A stretch of DNA of 37,319 nt from positions 1-37,319 of the forward strand of contig JAUNOP010000028.1 of NCBI GenBank assembly GCA_030537135.1. The letters are read 5' to 3'. The translations under genes and the position numbers were made by a program. The notes beneath the pieces are model-generated. The model searched no databases, was not told where the DNA came from, and saw only the letters and a list, made by a program, of their open reading frames with translations. Positions 16,572 to 24,773 of this stretch are shown in pieces (the stretch's first letter is position 1; each line of letters opens with the position of its first letter). This stretch comes from Eubacteriales bacterium. Lineage in GTDB: Bacteria; Bacillota; Clostridia; Lachnospirales; Lachnospiraceae.

Positions 16572-16636
16572 ATTTTTCTTTCATCTGATGCCTTCACAGT
16601 CATATCCATTTTCTCTGTGTGTTTGGCAAAGCCCTG

Positions 16637-17203
16637 TCAGATACTCAAAATTCCAAGATGCTCCAGAAGAATTTTTGTTCCAAGACAGACAAGAATCAAT
16701 CCTCCTGCCAGCTCCGCGCGCGCTCTGTACCTGCTTCCAAATACATTTCCTATCTTAATTCCCACTGCCGAGAATATAAAGGTAGTTACTCCGATAAAGG
16801 TAACAGCAGGAACAATCTGTACACGCAAAAAAGCAAAGGTAACACCAACTGCAAGTGCATCAATACTGGTAGCCACTGCCAGAAGAAGCATGGTTTTCAC
16901 ATCAAAGGAATCATCCAGAGCCTCTGAGTCCTCTTCTCTGGACTCCTTAATCATATTCAGCCCGATAAAGCCGAGAAGAATAAAAGCAATCCAGTGGTCT
17001 ATGCTGGAAATCGCCTTCTCAAACTGACTTCCAAGCAAATATCCAAGGAGCGGCATTCCCGCCTGAAAGCCTCCAAAATACAAACCCGCCAAAAGAGCGT
17101 TTTTCCATTTCATCTTTGCCATGGATAAGCCCTTGCAGATAGACACAGCAAACGCGTCCATGGACAAACCTACAGCCAGTATAAATAACTCAATCAGTCC
17201 CAT
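16637..17203 (-). CDS. mntP: Manganese efflux pump MntP
   Basis: A 188-residue membrane exporter that removes excess Mn(II). It has six hydrophobic helices arranged as two repeats. Each repeat begins with a conserved acidic signature, [13 protein letters not shown] (about residue 14) and [13 protein letters not shown] (about 112), as in MntP/YebN. The linker between the repeats is acidic ([12 protein letters not shown]). The ribosome binding site is weak (AGAAAG). It begins 13 nt after the upstream SseB-family gene, so translation may be coupled. No yybP-ykoY manganese riboswitch is visible in the short gap. Confidence 0.93.
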   Translation of the reverse strand: MGLIELFILAVGLSMDAFAVSICKGLSMAKMKWKNALLAGLYFGGFQAGMPLLGYLLGSQFEKAISSIDHWIAFILLGFIGLNMIKESREEDSEALDDSFDVKTMLLLAVATSIDALAVGVTFAFLRVQIVPAVTFIGVTTFIFSAVGIKIGNVFGSRYRARAELAGGLILVCLGTKILLEHLGILSI

Positions 17204-17216
17204 GGCTTTCTAATCA

Positions 17217-17981
17217 TCATCCTTTAATTTTGTCAACCTGAACCTTGCTGAGGGCAAGATTAAATCCAAGCGGATTGATGACATAGCCTTCCGCATTGGG
17301 AATCATCAGCTTCTTTAAATCCTGGAAGGGAACCTTCAGAATCCGCATTTTCTTCCCCTTAATGAATTTATCAAGCTCCATGGCGTCTGTGAAAATCGGC
17401 TGAAAGATCTTTCCATCCTTATTTTTCAGATAAGGCACCTGCACCTTTTTCTGCCCCTGCTCATCCTCAATGGAATCCAGCGCCATCAGATAAAAGGATT
17501 TTTTCATATTTGCAAGAAGCTCCTCCTCCAGCTCGCGGATATTTCTTCTCTCCTCAGGCTTCACAGGTCTTCTAAGCTCCTGCATAAAATAAATGCCAGA
17601 GAGCTGAAGGGTCGGGTTAAGAAGCGGTCTCTGATTTTCCGGAATTTTAGACAGATCCGCCTGTCTGGCTATATCTGTCAGCTCAATTTCCAAGGTCTCA
17701 CCTTCTCTGGTATAGACAACGCTGTTCACACCGATTGCATGAAGCGTTCCATAGAATCTTGGATACTGCTTTTTCACCACCTGAACTCCCACAAGAAGGG
17801 TCTTATCCTCCAGACATTTCTTTCCAAAGGCCTTCACCTCTTCTTCTGTAGAGAAAATCCAGACCTGGTCATTAAAGCTCTCCTCGTCACAAGTAACGTA
17901 CGGGAGCTGCGTGAATCTGGAAAAGGCGGCAAAAATGTGTTCGTCTGTCTGCAAATGCTTGATTGCTTCTTCTTTTATCAT
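17217..17981 (-). CDS. SseB-family protein
   Basis: A 254-residue cytosolic protein. The C-terminal 80 residues match the SseB domain (IFQPIFTDAMELDKFI, then VINPLGFNLAL). The N-terminal half is an alpha/beta region with VWIFSTEEEVKAFGKK that looks like a diverged second copy. SseB is named from an E. coli serine-sensitivity phenotype and its molecular role is not settled. The ATG follows AGAGGAAAGAG. It is probably co-transcribed with mntP. Confidence 0.8.
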   Translation of the reverse strand: MIKEEAIKHLQTDEHIFAAFSRFTQLPYVTCDEESFNDQVWIFSTEEEVKAFGKKCLEDKTLLVGVQVVKKQYPRFYGTLHAIGVNSVVYTREGETLEIELTDIARQADLSKIPENQRPLLNPTLQLSGIYFMQELRRPVKPEERRNIRELEEELLANMKKSFYLMALDSIEDEQGQKKVQVPYLKNKDGKIFQPIFTDAMELDKFIKGKKMRILKVPFQDLKKLMIPNAEGYVINPLGFNLALSKVQVDKIKG

Positions 17982-18056
17982 ATCTCTTTCCTCTCAATTT
18001 CATTAACGTTCATACCTGTTCAGCTTTCTCACAAATGAAATACAGGCAAAAGTCCA

Positions 18057-18123
18057 GAAGTTCCCCACCCACCGCTTATTTCTCTGCGAAATTGAAGTAG
18101 GGGACTTCCTTGATACGTTAAAA
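18057..18123. repeat. Intergenic repeat, family A, copy 1
   Basis: The outer stem is GAAGT/CCCC (18057-18066, one bulged T) with GGGGACTTC (18100-18108). A 23-nt core at 18075-18097 is shared with 18813-18835 (one mismatch) and 34329-34351 (exact). It ends in CTTGATACGTTAAAA. It lies between the rrf2-type gene and the sseB-type gene. Confidence 0.7.
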
Positions 18124-18241
18124 GACCTGCGCTGTGCTTTGCGGTGAGGATACCGCTGCCTGCCAAACAGTTACTAACATTCTTCTATTCTATTACAAAG
18201 TCTGGCAAAATTCAATAAATTTCTGACAGCCTTCCTGATTC

Positions 18242-18649
18242 TTATTTATGATTTTTAATAATATCTGCCAATGTCACGCTGTCCGCATATTCATTGATTA
18301 CTCTCCACATCCCCTCCCAGAAAGGAAGTGTAAGGCATTCCTGGCTCCTGGTACAGCGGTTCGGATGATCCTCAATACACGCAATGGGTGCAAGACTTCC
18401 CTCAGCCGTTCGCAGAATATCTCCCATTGTATACTCCTTTGGGTTCCTGGCAAGCATATAGCCCCCATTATTCCCTCTGTAGCTTCTCACATAGCCGGCC
18501 TTTGTCAGAAGAGGCATAATCTGTTCGAGATACTTGATTGTAATTTCCTGCCTCTGCGATATTTCCTTGAGTCTTATATATTCTCCACAGTCATTCAATG
18601 CCAAGTCCACCATGATTCGTAATGCGTAGCGACCCTTTGTTGAAATCTT
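18242..18649 (-). CDS. Rrf2-family regulator, IscR-like with Fe-S cysteines
   Basis: A 135-residue transcription factor. It opens with the Rrf2 winged helix (MKISTKGRYALRIMVDLAL, then IKYLEQIMPLLTKAGYVRS and GNNGGYMLA). Three cysteines, C92, C100 and C106, stand in the loop where E. coli IscR binds its [2Fe-2S] cluster, so a cluster-sensing role is likely. The ATG at 18649 is chosen for GAGGTGA just upstream; the frame stays open 16 codons further. iscS and iscU do not follow, so its targets lie elsewhere. Confidence 0.92.
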   Translation of the reverse strand, partial: KISTKGRYALRIMVDLALNDCGEYIRLKEISQRQEITIKYLEQIMPLLTKAGYVRSYRGNNGGYMLARNPKEYTMGDILRTAEGSLAPIACIEDHPNRCTRSQECLTLPFWEGMWRVINEYADSVTLADIIKNHK

Positions 18650-18697
18650 CATCTGTATCACCTCACAATTGCTTTCTCCAAATATTTCCCCCATCAT

Positions 18698-18725
18698 TTT
18701 ATAACACTTTTATCTAAATATGCAA
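18698..18725 (-). promoter_or_regulatory. Promoter of the Rrf2-type regulator
   Basis: On the minus strand a -35 TTGCAT (18720-18725) and a -10 TATAAA (18698-18703) are 16 bp apart, with a leader of about 40 nt. Confidence 0.45.
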
Positions 18726-18792
18726 TGCCCCACGCACAAAAATCAGCAGAAAAAACAAAAAGCATGTTACTGTTCGCTTACATTTTCTGAAA

Positions 18793-18850
18793 CAAGCAAG
18801 CCCCCACCAACACTTATTTCTCTACGAAATTGAAGCGAGGGACTTTCCTG
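18793..18850. repeat. Intergenic repeat, family A, copy 2, running into mcrC
   Basis: CAAGCAAG, the 23-nt core (18813-18835) and GAGGGACTT follow in the same order as in the copy at 34314. The 3' half is diverged after ACTT. The part from 18822 onward is coding sequence for the last residues of McrC. Confidence 0.65.
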
Positions 18851-19883
18851 CTGCATCAAAGTACAGCTCTGCTATCTGGTTCAGCTGTCTTTTTATCTGG
18901 GAAAAATCTGCATTCAAATTCAAAGTTTTGGCACTGATCTGGTTGCCGCTCATAGAATAGGTATTATCCGGCAAAAGCGCCTCCTCTGTTCTTGCATACA
19001 GCAAAAGGCCGGCAACTTTGTGAGGCTTTCCTGCCAGCTCTGCCTCTTTGTTCTTGACATAGGCAAATATCTGATACAGATTGTCTGAATGAAGCTTATG
19101 CACTCCAAATCGCGTCTGTGTGGTATGAGAATAATACTTTGCATCTATAATCAATATATCGCTTCCTCTTGAGAGCATAACATCGCTCTGCATCACAGGC
19201 AGCAAATCCCCTGCTCCGTTGTCCAGCTTCCAGGCAATCTGAGACGGCTCTGCCTTTATGAAGGGAAACTCTTTTCTATAATACCCCAATATAAACTTCT
19301 CATACAGCCGGCTCATCTCCTGCTCATCCAGAAACTCCATAAGCCTCTCGGCTCCATCCTCCTGCTTCTGAAGCAGCCCTTTCAATACCAGACGGCAGAC
19401 AAAAATCAGCATCTGATAGGTCTGGTTGCCGCGGTTATATACAATTCTCCAGTTAATTCTATGAATATCCAGGGTATCCACCCCTTCAAGGAATACCATG
19501 GATTTTCTAAGATCCCGTTTTCTTTTGGAGGATATACGAGAGGAAAGCAGCACTCTTCCGGTTGTCTTGATAATCTGGTTCAGGTAAAAATCAACCGAAA
19601 ACTCGTCAAAAATACATACGAGCTGCTTTTTGCGAAGGCTCTGCGTCTTAATGGATTCTGAAATATTGATTTTTCCGCGAGGAACGCTCAAAAGCTCTGT
19701 TCTCTGTACATAGTCTCTTCCCAGCCCGCGCTTTACCTGCATGTCTAGTCCTTTTGCAAGAATAGCAGCCAAAAGCTCGCCTGTATTTTCAAATTTCTCG
19801 CAGGAGAGACTCTGGTATGTCTGTTCACGTAATACCTGAAACGCATATGCCAGCATATAATAAATGTTTTTTATCTTAATCAT
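18822..19883 (-). CDS. mcrC: McrC, nuclease subunit of a modification-dependent restriction system
   Basis: A 353-residue partner of McrB. The N-terminal beta-rich part (IKIKNIYYMLAYAF) is the McrB-contacting region. The C-terminal PD-(D/E)xK nuclease motif is intact: QSDVMLSRG followed by ILIIDAKYY. The ATG at 19883 overlaps the mcrB TGA as ATGA, typical translational coupling; an in-frame GTG at 19895 is a weaker choice. The last codons (KSLASIS and stop) lie within a family A repeat, so the natural C-terminus may have been altered. It is the last gene of the nine-gene run. Confidence 0.92.
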   Translation of the reverse strand: MIKIKNIYYMLAYAFQVLREQTYQSLSCEKFENTGELLAAILAKGLDMQVKRGLGRDYVQRTELLSVPRGKINISESIKTQSLRKKQLVCIFDEFSVDFYLNQIIKTTGRVLLSSRISSKRKRDLRKSMVFLEGVDTLDIHRINWRIVYNRGNQTYQMLIFVCRLVLKGLLQKQEDGAERLMEFLDEQEMSRLYEKFILGYYRKEFPFIKAEPSQIAWKLDNGAGDLLPVMQSDVMLSRGSDILIIDAKYYSHTTQTRFGVHKLHSDNLYQIFAYVKNKEAELAGKPHKVAGLLLYARTEEALLPDNTYSMSGNQISAKTLNLNADFSQIKRQLNQIAELYFDAAGKSLASIS

Positions 19884-21985
19884 CGAATTGCACACCGCAG
19901 GTTTTCACTCCAATCCCTTACCTTGACAGGCTCGTCAAACCAATATTCCTTTAGAAGAGGAATCAGCTCAAATTCCACCACTGACTGCATCCACTCTTCA
20001 TTAATAGTTGTTTTTGTGCAGAAATAGCTATGTCCGATTTGAAAGCCCTCTCTCAGAGATTCGTCTGCTGAAATGGCTTCATTGAGCTTTTCCACTGTCT
20101 GAATCAGCCTATCAAATTTTTTGTTGCCTGCTTTTGCGCGATACGCCCGAAAACCAGCGGACTGAAAGGCAGGAACAAATTCATAGAAGGCAAATCTGCG
20201 ACGCAGGGCATAGTCCAGCATAGCCAGACTTCTGTCCGCTGTGTTCATCATCCCAATAATATAAACATTATTAGGAATAGCAAACTGCTCATCCTTGTAC
20301 AGAAGCTGAAGTTCTACGCCTCTCTTGTCATTTTCAATGAGCATAAAGACTTCGCCGAAAATCTTACTAAGATTTCCCCTGTTTATCTCGTCAATAAGAA
20401 AAAAATATGGACGGTCGTCTTCCTCTGCCTGCTTGCAGAACTCATAAAAAACACCGTTTTTCAGTTCAAAGCCGTTTTCCTTTGGCCTGAAGCCCATAAT
20501 AAAGTCCTCATAGCTGTAGCTCTGGTGGAACTGCACCATCTTCACGCGGTTTGTGTCCTTTTCTCCCATAATGGAAAAGGCAAGGCGCTTGGCTGCAAAG
20601 GTTTTTCCAACTCCAGGCACTCCCTGAAGAATAATATTTTTCTTTGTTAAAAGAAGCCTGCATAAAATATCATACTGTTCCTCGCTAAGATACACGTCCT
20701 CAAGGAACTCCTCCTTTGAGTAGGGATCATAGGCATATTCCGGCTCCTCCCTGTCCGGGGCTGTCTCCAGAAACAAAGACAGAAGCTTTTTCACATATTC
20801 TGTGTAGCCTGTGATATCTGTGAGTGTTTTCATGGCAGCCTGCCCTGGATGCTCCCATTCTCCTTTGTCTGTCCAGTTTACCTGACGCACATTCCTATAG
20901 GTGCTTCTGCCCTCCTCATAGATATAATCACTGCTCACAGTCCCCTTTCCAATCACCTTGCTCATTCCCTGCTTGACAATGACAATATCTCCTATTTTCA
21001 TATCATTTACAAACTGCCATACAGCATGCACCTGATTTTTGAAGGAAGAATCTGTGCCTCTGATTTCCTGCAGCCGATTTCGTATCTCATCCTTTGTATT
21101 ATACTGCGACAGGTCGCCCATCTCGTCCCAGCCAATCGCCATAATTCCCTCTGCATAATCCTTTTCCCAATTTGCAGAATTGTCTCCTGCGGAATAGAGC
21201 CAATAATGAACAATATCCCTGCTCTCTGCAAGCGCATCGTCTGTTGTCTGCTCTGGAATGATTCCATCAAAAATATCGTCACCAAAGCTCACCTCTGCCG
21301 GACTCTGCTCCAGAAGCTTTCGGCAGCCCCGGAGAATGCTGTTGGATTTGTTTCCTGTTTTTTGATAATAGTAAAGAACATTATTTCTTACAGCCTGAAG
21401 GGCGTTTGTGTATGCCCTCTCTCCAAAATCCTCTCCGATTTTGCGGATAAAATACAGGGTAATGCTGGTATTTACTCTCCTCTTATAGTCCCTGCCGTCC
21501 ACCATACAGGCAAAGAGCATAATGGTTATCTTCAGGGAGGTGGCGCTGAAATATGAGATCCGTTCAGAGAGCTGCTTTACCGCCTCCTGAATATCCATCT
21601 CCCCCTCATAGACCCTTTTGCTGAAGCTATATAAAATCTCGTCTGCATCCAGTTCCATTCCAACGCGCGCCCTGATACTGCCGTATTTCTCATCTATATA
21701 TTTCTTGAGCATACAGAGATCCGCATAATACCCTTCGGTTCTCTGTTCGGCCTTATCAGACATCACATCATTTTTCAGATAATCGTAGATTTCCTTTTTT
21801 GCTTCCTGCATGGCCGCGTCCGACACAAGGCAGTCCCAGAAGCAGCCGACCAGGGTATTATTCCAGATGTAAAAGGCATCGGATACATGCGTTTTTACCG
21901 TGTTTTCCGCCCATTCGGGATGCTGCTCCTTCAAATATTCTCTATATTCATTTCGGATTTCATGTATTGTTTGTGATACCAGCAT
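19880..21985 (-). CDS. mcrB: McrB, GTP-dependent motor of a modification-dependent restriction system
   Basis: A 701-residue AAA+ GTPase. The N-terminal 250 residues are helical and unrecognised. A region at about 260-358 (HYWLYSAGDN, AIGWDEMGD, IGDIVIVKQG, VIGKGTV) resembles an EVE/PUA-like modified-base reader. The motor follows: Walker A GVPGVGKT (about 452), Walker B FFLIDEINRGN (about 529) and the McrB-type GTPase signature MNTADRS (about 580). The ATG at 21985 is preferred because AAGGAG lies 4 nt upstream; a frame open 28 codons further would overlap the AAA gene. With McrC it should cut DNA with modified bases; the exact modification is unknown. Confidence 0.9.
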   Translation of the reverse strand: MLVSQTIHEIRNEYREYLKEQHPEWAENTVKTHVSDAFYIWNNTLVGCFWDCLVSDAAMQEAKKEIYDYLKNDVMSDKAEQRTEGYYADLCMLKKYIDEKYGSIRARVGMELDADEILYSFSKRVYEGEMDIQEAVKQLSERISYFSATSLKITIMLFACMVDGRDYKRRVNTSITLYFIRKIGEDFGERAYTNALQAVRNNVLYYYQKTGNKSNSILRGCRKLLEQSPAEVSFGDDIFDGIIPEQTTDDALAESRDIVHYWLYSAGDNSANWEKDYAEGIMAIGWDEMGDLSQYNTKDEIRNRLQEIRGTDSSFKNQVHAVWQFVNDMKIGDIVIVKQGMSKVIGKGTVSSDYIYEEGRSTYRNVRQVNWTDKGEWEHPGQAAMKTLTDITGYTEYVKKLLSLFLETAPDREEPEYAYDPYSKEEFLEDVYLSEEQYDILCRLLLTKKNIILQGVPGVGKTFAAKRLAFSIMGEKDTNRVKMVQFHQSYSYEDFIMGFRPKENGFELKNGVFYEFCKQAEEDDRPYFFLIDEINRGNLSKIFGEVFMLIENDKRGVELQLLYKDEQFAIPNNVYIIGMMNTADRSLAMLDYALRRRFAFYEFVPAFQSAGFRAYRAKAGNKKFDRLIQTVEKLNEAISADESLREGFQIGHSYFCTKTTINEEWMQSVVEFELIPLLKEYWFDEPVKVRDWSENLRCAIR

Positions 21986-22025
21986 TTGTCTCCTTCCGTA
22001 CGTCCACGCCGTCTTCTCTTCTTTT

Positions 22026-23909
22026 CTATCTGCTTCTTCTGAGATAAGCCCGGAACATTTCCTCCTCAAATTCCGGAATCATGGATTCCATAAGAGGCGT
22101 AAGGAGCCGCTCCACGGCTGTGTCATAGTTTCCCATGTTTTCAATTTTTCCTTTGTGCAGAACAGTCTTTTTGCTGTCCCTGTCATAATCATAGCCGCTA
22201 TATATGGCCTGTCCTGTTGTTGACACAAAGCCCAGATTCAAAAGCTGAATATAGGTCTTGGCTATCTGAATACGATTTTCCTTTCCATCGCCATACACAT
22301 TGGTTTTCTTGAGGATTTCCTCGATCTTTTCCTTCATCTCCCATTTTGTAACAGACTCCCTGCTGTTTCTTCCTCTGTCTGTGGCTATCGCTGCCAGCGC
22401 TTCATTAACCAGCTTTTCTATGTCTGCTCCAGTCACGATTCTTGTCTGTCCCTGTGTGTCTGTTCCTGCAAAAAGCTCGACCAGCTCTCTTAAATCCCTT
22501 GTGTTTTTATGCCAGTCCTGCAAAAAGAGCTGCTTTCTCTTTTTTGCGTTTTTTTCCTTTTCTTCAAGCCTTACTCTCAGAATTTCTATACATTCCTCTT
22601 CTGTCGGCAGGTACATGGCATAGAGCCTGTCAAAACGCCCACTCCTGAAAAACTCTGAAGGAAGCCCTGTCAGGTCATTTGCAGTGGCAAAAATAAAGCA
22701 CGGCTTTGTCTTGTCCTGCATCCACCCCAGAAGCCGTGAGAACATCCTTTTAAAAGACCCTGAATCATTTTCATTTCCGTTTTTTGAGCCGCTGAAGGCC
22801 TTATCCAGTTCATCAATAAACAAAATGCAAGGAGCCATTGCCTCTGCTATTTCCAGCGCCTTCTGCATGTTGTGTTCAGATTCTCCCTGGTATTTTCCCA
22901 TCAGCATTCCCACGTCGAGCTTTAGCAGGGGCAGTCTTAATTTTTTTGCCGCAAACCTTGCTGCAAGAGACTTTCCACAGCCGGGAATGCCGCAGAGGAG
23001 GATTCCCTTTGGAATCTCTGTTCCAAAGGTCTCTCTTCTCCATCGCTCCTCTTTCATGGCAAAATCAATCTCTTCCACATATTCCTTGAGTCCCCTAAGA
23101 CCGCCGATTTGGGTTCGGACATTCTCTGTGTCCAGAAGCTCCAGGATCTCATTTCTCTTTATCACCTGCTCCTTTACCTGAAAGAGTTTTTTCTTGACAG
23201 CATTGCCGCTTGCAAGCTCACTGTCATCCATGAACTTGATACGGCGAACCATACGATAGACCTCGGTTCTGTTCAAGCCGCAAAAATCTGTAAAAAGAGA
23301 ATCATCGATCAGAAGAGACTGCAGCAAGGGACTTTCCTGAAACTCCTCCTCAATGATAGAGCGGATTTCCTCTTCTCTGGGAAGCTTTACATCAATATAT
23401 TCGGTGTATTGCTGCAGGAATTCGGGAATATAATTCTTCTCTGAATACAAAATCACAGCGCTTCGCCTGAGAATGCTGCCCTCAGGAGCCGCTGCATAGG
23501 CTCTCACATAGCTTTCCAGCCTCTCCAGATTCTTCTGGTTCTGCGAAAGCCGTAAGTCTCTGATGTCAAGCTCTTCACCGCGTGCAAGCGTCAGATGGCT
23601 GCAGTCCCATTTTAAAAATTCCAGAGGATTTGTCTCGTCCGGACTTAAAGAATTCTTTCCCGGAAGACTTCGATTCTCAAGACCCTCTGAATAATTCCAC
23701 GGAAGGGCCTTGGTCTGACTGTCATCGTAATCTACCAGCCCTCCGCTTTTGCTTCTCATTCTTCGCTGAACAATCTCATCCAGACTGACGAGCTGATGCA
23801 TCAGCTCTGTCTCATAGGTCCTCACATAAATAATCGGAATCCCGGCAAAGTATGCATTGCGGCAGTCTCTGCTAAGCTGTTCCAGCACAGTCAGATGCTT
23901 CTGTTCCAT
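22026..23909 (-). CDS. AAA+ ATPase of the Ycf46/FtsH-like type
   Basis: A 627-residue protein. The N-terminus (AYFAGIPIIYVRTYETELM) resembles the Ycf46 group, where a degenerate nucleotide-binding domain precedes a classic AAA module. The AAA module has Walker A GIPGCGKS (about residue 306), Walker B ILFIDELDKAF (about 364) and arginine finger RSGRFDRL (about 423). No protease motif or membrane segment is seen. A helical region of about 150 residues follows. AAGGAG stands 8 nt before the ATG. It begins 58 nt after the preceding gene and ends 40 nt before mcrB. It probably remodels another component of the operon. Confidence 0.85.
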   Translation of the reverse strand: MEQKHLTVLEQLSRDCRNAYFAGIPIIYVRTYETELMHQLVSLDEIVQRRMRSKSGGLVDYDDSQTKALPWNYSEGLENRSLPGKNSLSPDETNPLEFLKWDCSHLTLARGEELDIRDLRLSQNQKNLERLESYVRAYAAAPEGSILRRSAVILYSEKNYIPEFLQQYTEYIDVKLPREEEIRSIIEEEFQESPLLQSLLIDDSLFTDFCGLNRTEVYRMVRRIKFMDDSELASGNAVKKKLFQVKEQVIKRNEILELLDTENVRTQIGGLRGLKEYVEEIDFAMKEERWRRETFGTEIPKGILLCGIPGCGKSLAARFAAKKLRLPLLKLDVGMLMGKYQGESEHNMQKALEIAEAMAPCILFIDELDKAFSGSKNGNENDSGSFKRMFSRLLGWMQDKTKPCFIFATANDLTGLPSEFFRSGRFDRLYAMYLPTEEECIEILRVRLEEKEKNAKKRKQLFLQDWHKNTRDLRELVELFAGTDTQGQTRIVTGADIEKLVNEALAAIATDRGRNSRESVTKWEMKEKIEEILKKTNVYGDGKENRIQIAKTYIQLLNLGFVSTTGQAIYSGYDYDRDSKKTVLHKGKIENMGNYDTAVERLLTPLMESMIPEFEEEMFRAYLRRSR

Positions 23910-23967
23910 CCTCGCTTCTCCTTCTGTCTAAGGAAGAGTCAAAAAGCTTTTTGTCTCCTCCTGTGTC

Positions 23968-24738
23968 TCACTGATTCAAATATCTCTCTCTCATTTCCAT
24001 AAATGTTCTTCCAAGCTCCTGTCCCAGATGTTCATATTCCTGCGGTGTACATCCAGGAGTCGGATTGGTCAGAGTTCTCATAAGTTCTGCTGCATGCCCT
24101 GTCCGAAGCTCGCCCTCTATCTTCTCATAGGTTTCCCGTTTTTCTTTTTTTCTTCGCTCTGCGCGGGTGTTCCTGCCAAGGCTGCTCAAAATCTGTTCCA
24201 TCCTCCCTGCCCTCTTATATAAATCAGGCTCTGCTTCTATATTGATATGATTTTTTCTGAGATATTCCAGATATTCCTGTTTTCCCCAGCTTTCTTTTTC
24301 TTGTGTCTGTGGATCTGGCAGCTTCCTGAGAGCAGAATACAGAAAGCTAAGGCTTCCTCCAACCAACAGCTTCCTCATATCCTCTACAGAGCCTGCCGCT
24401 GCTCCCAGTTCTTCTCCCACAGCCCTCTCATAATGGCTCATGCATTCCAAAACGCCGCCCTCTCCTGCAAAAGCCTTCCTGTATGCTTCATTTCTTTCAG
24501 GCTCCAGGGACAGATATTCGTTCTGGCTGTCTATGCATTCCTGCAGGACAAGCTCATAATGCGCGTCTGCCTCTTCCTTTCCTCTTATACTGCCCGCCCG
24601 ATTTTTGGGGAGCGCTGCCTGTTTGTCTCTGAAGCGTTTGGAGCCTCTTGCTTTCTTTATGTAGTATACCATACAACCTACAACAACGGCAACTGCCAAT
24701 AAAATTCCCACATTTTTGAGCATATCTGACGTTTCCAT
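23968..24738 (-). CDS. Membrane-anchored unknown protein, paralogue of the 285-residue protein
   Basis: A 256-residue protein with one N-terminal membrane helix (NVGILLAVAVVVGCMVYYI, about residues 9-27) followed by a basic, helical cytoplasmic domain. The region around YRKAFAGEGGVLECMSHY aligns with YRKVFCDEGGVIDCMKRY of the protein encoded at 26971-27828, about 15 identities in 26 positions, and the similarity continues on both sides. I do not recognise the domain. GAGAGGTG stands before the ATG. It follows the Hsp70-like gene by 35 nt. Confidence 0.8.
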   Translation of the reverse strand: METSDMLKNVGILLAVAVVVGCMVYYIKKARGSKRFRDKQAALPKNRAGSIRGKEEADAHYELVLQECIDSQNEYLSLEPERNEAYRKAFAGEGGVLECMSHYERAVGEELGAAAGSVEDMRKLLVGGSLSFLYSALRKLPDPQTQEKESWGKQEYLEYLRKNHINIEAEPDLYKRAGRMEQILSSLGRNTRAERRKKEKRETYEKIEGELRTGHAAELMRTLTNPTPGCTPQEYEHLGQELGRTFMEMRERYLNQ

Positions 24739-24773
24739 ATACGCACCTCTCTGATTTTTCTTTGTCCAGGATT

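Noticed and set aside
17204-17216. Manganese riboswitch (yybP-ykoY) for mntP
   Set aside because: Only 13 nt separate mntP from the upstream gene, and no such element was seen before the sseB-type gene.
19880-19883. Frameshift between mcrB and mcrC
   Set aside because: The 4-nt ATGA overlap is the normal coupling arrangement, and both proteins are complete with all motifs.
20849-21556. Plus-strand open frame of 235 codons inside mcrB
   Set aside because: It lies entirely antisense to a clear McrB coding region, is rich in Cys, Ile and Leu, and has no ribosome binding site; a shadow frame.
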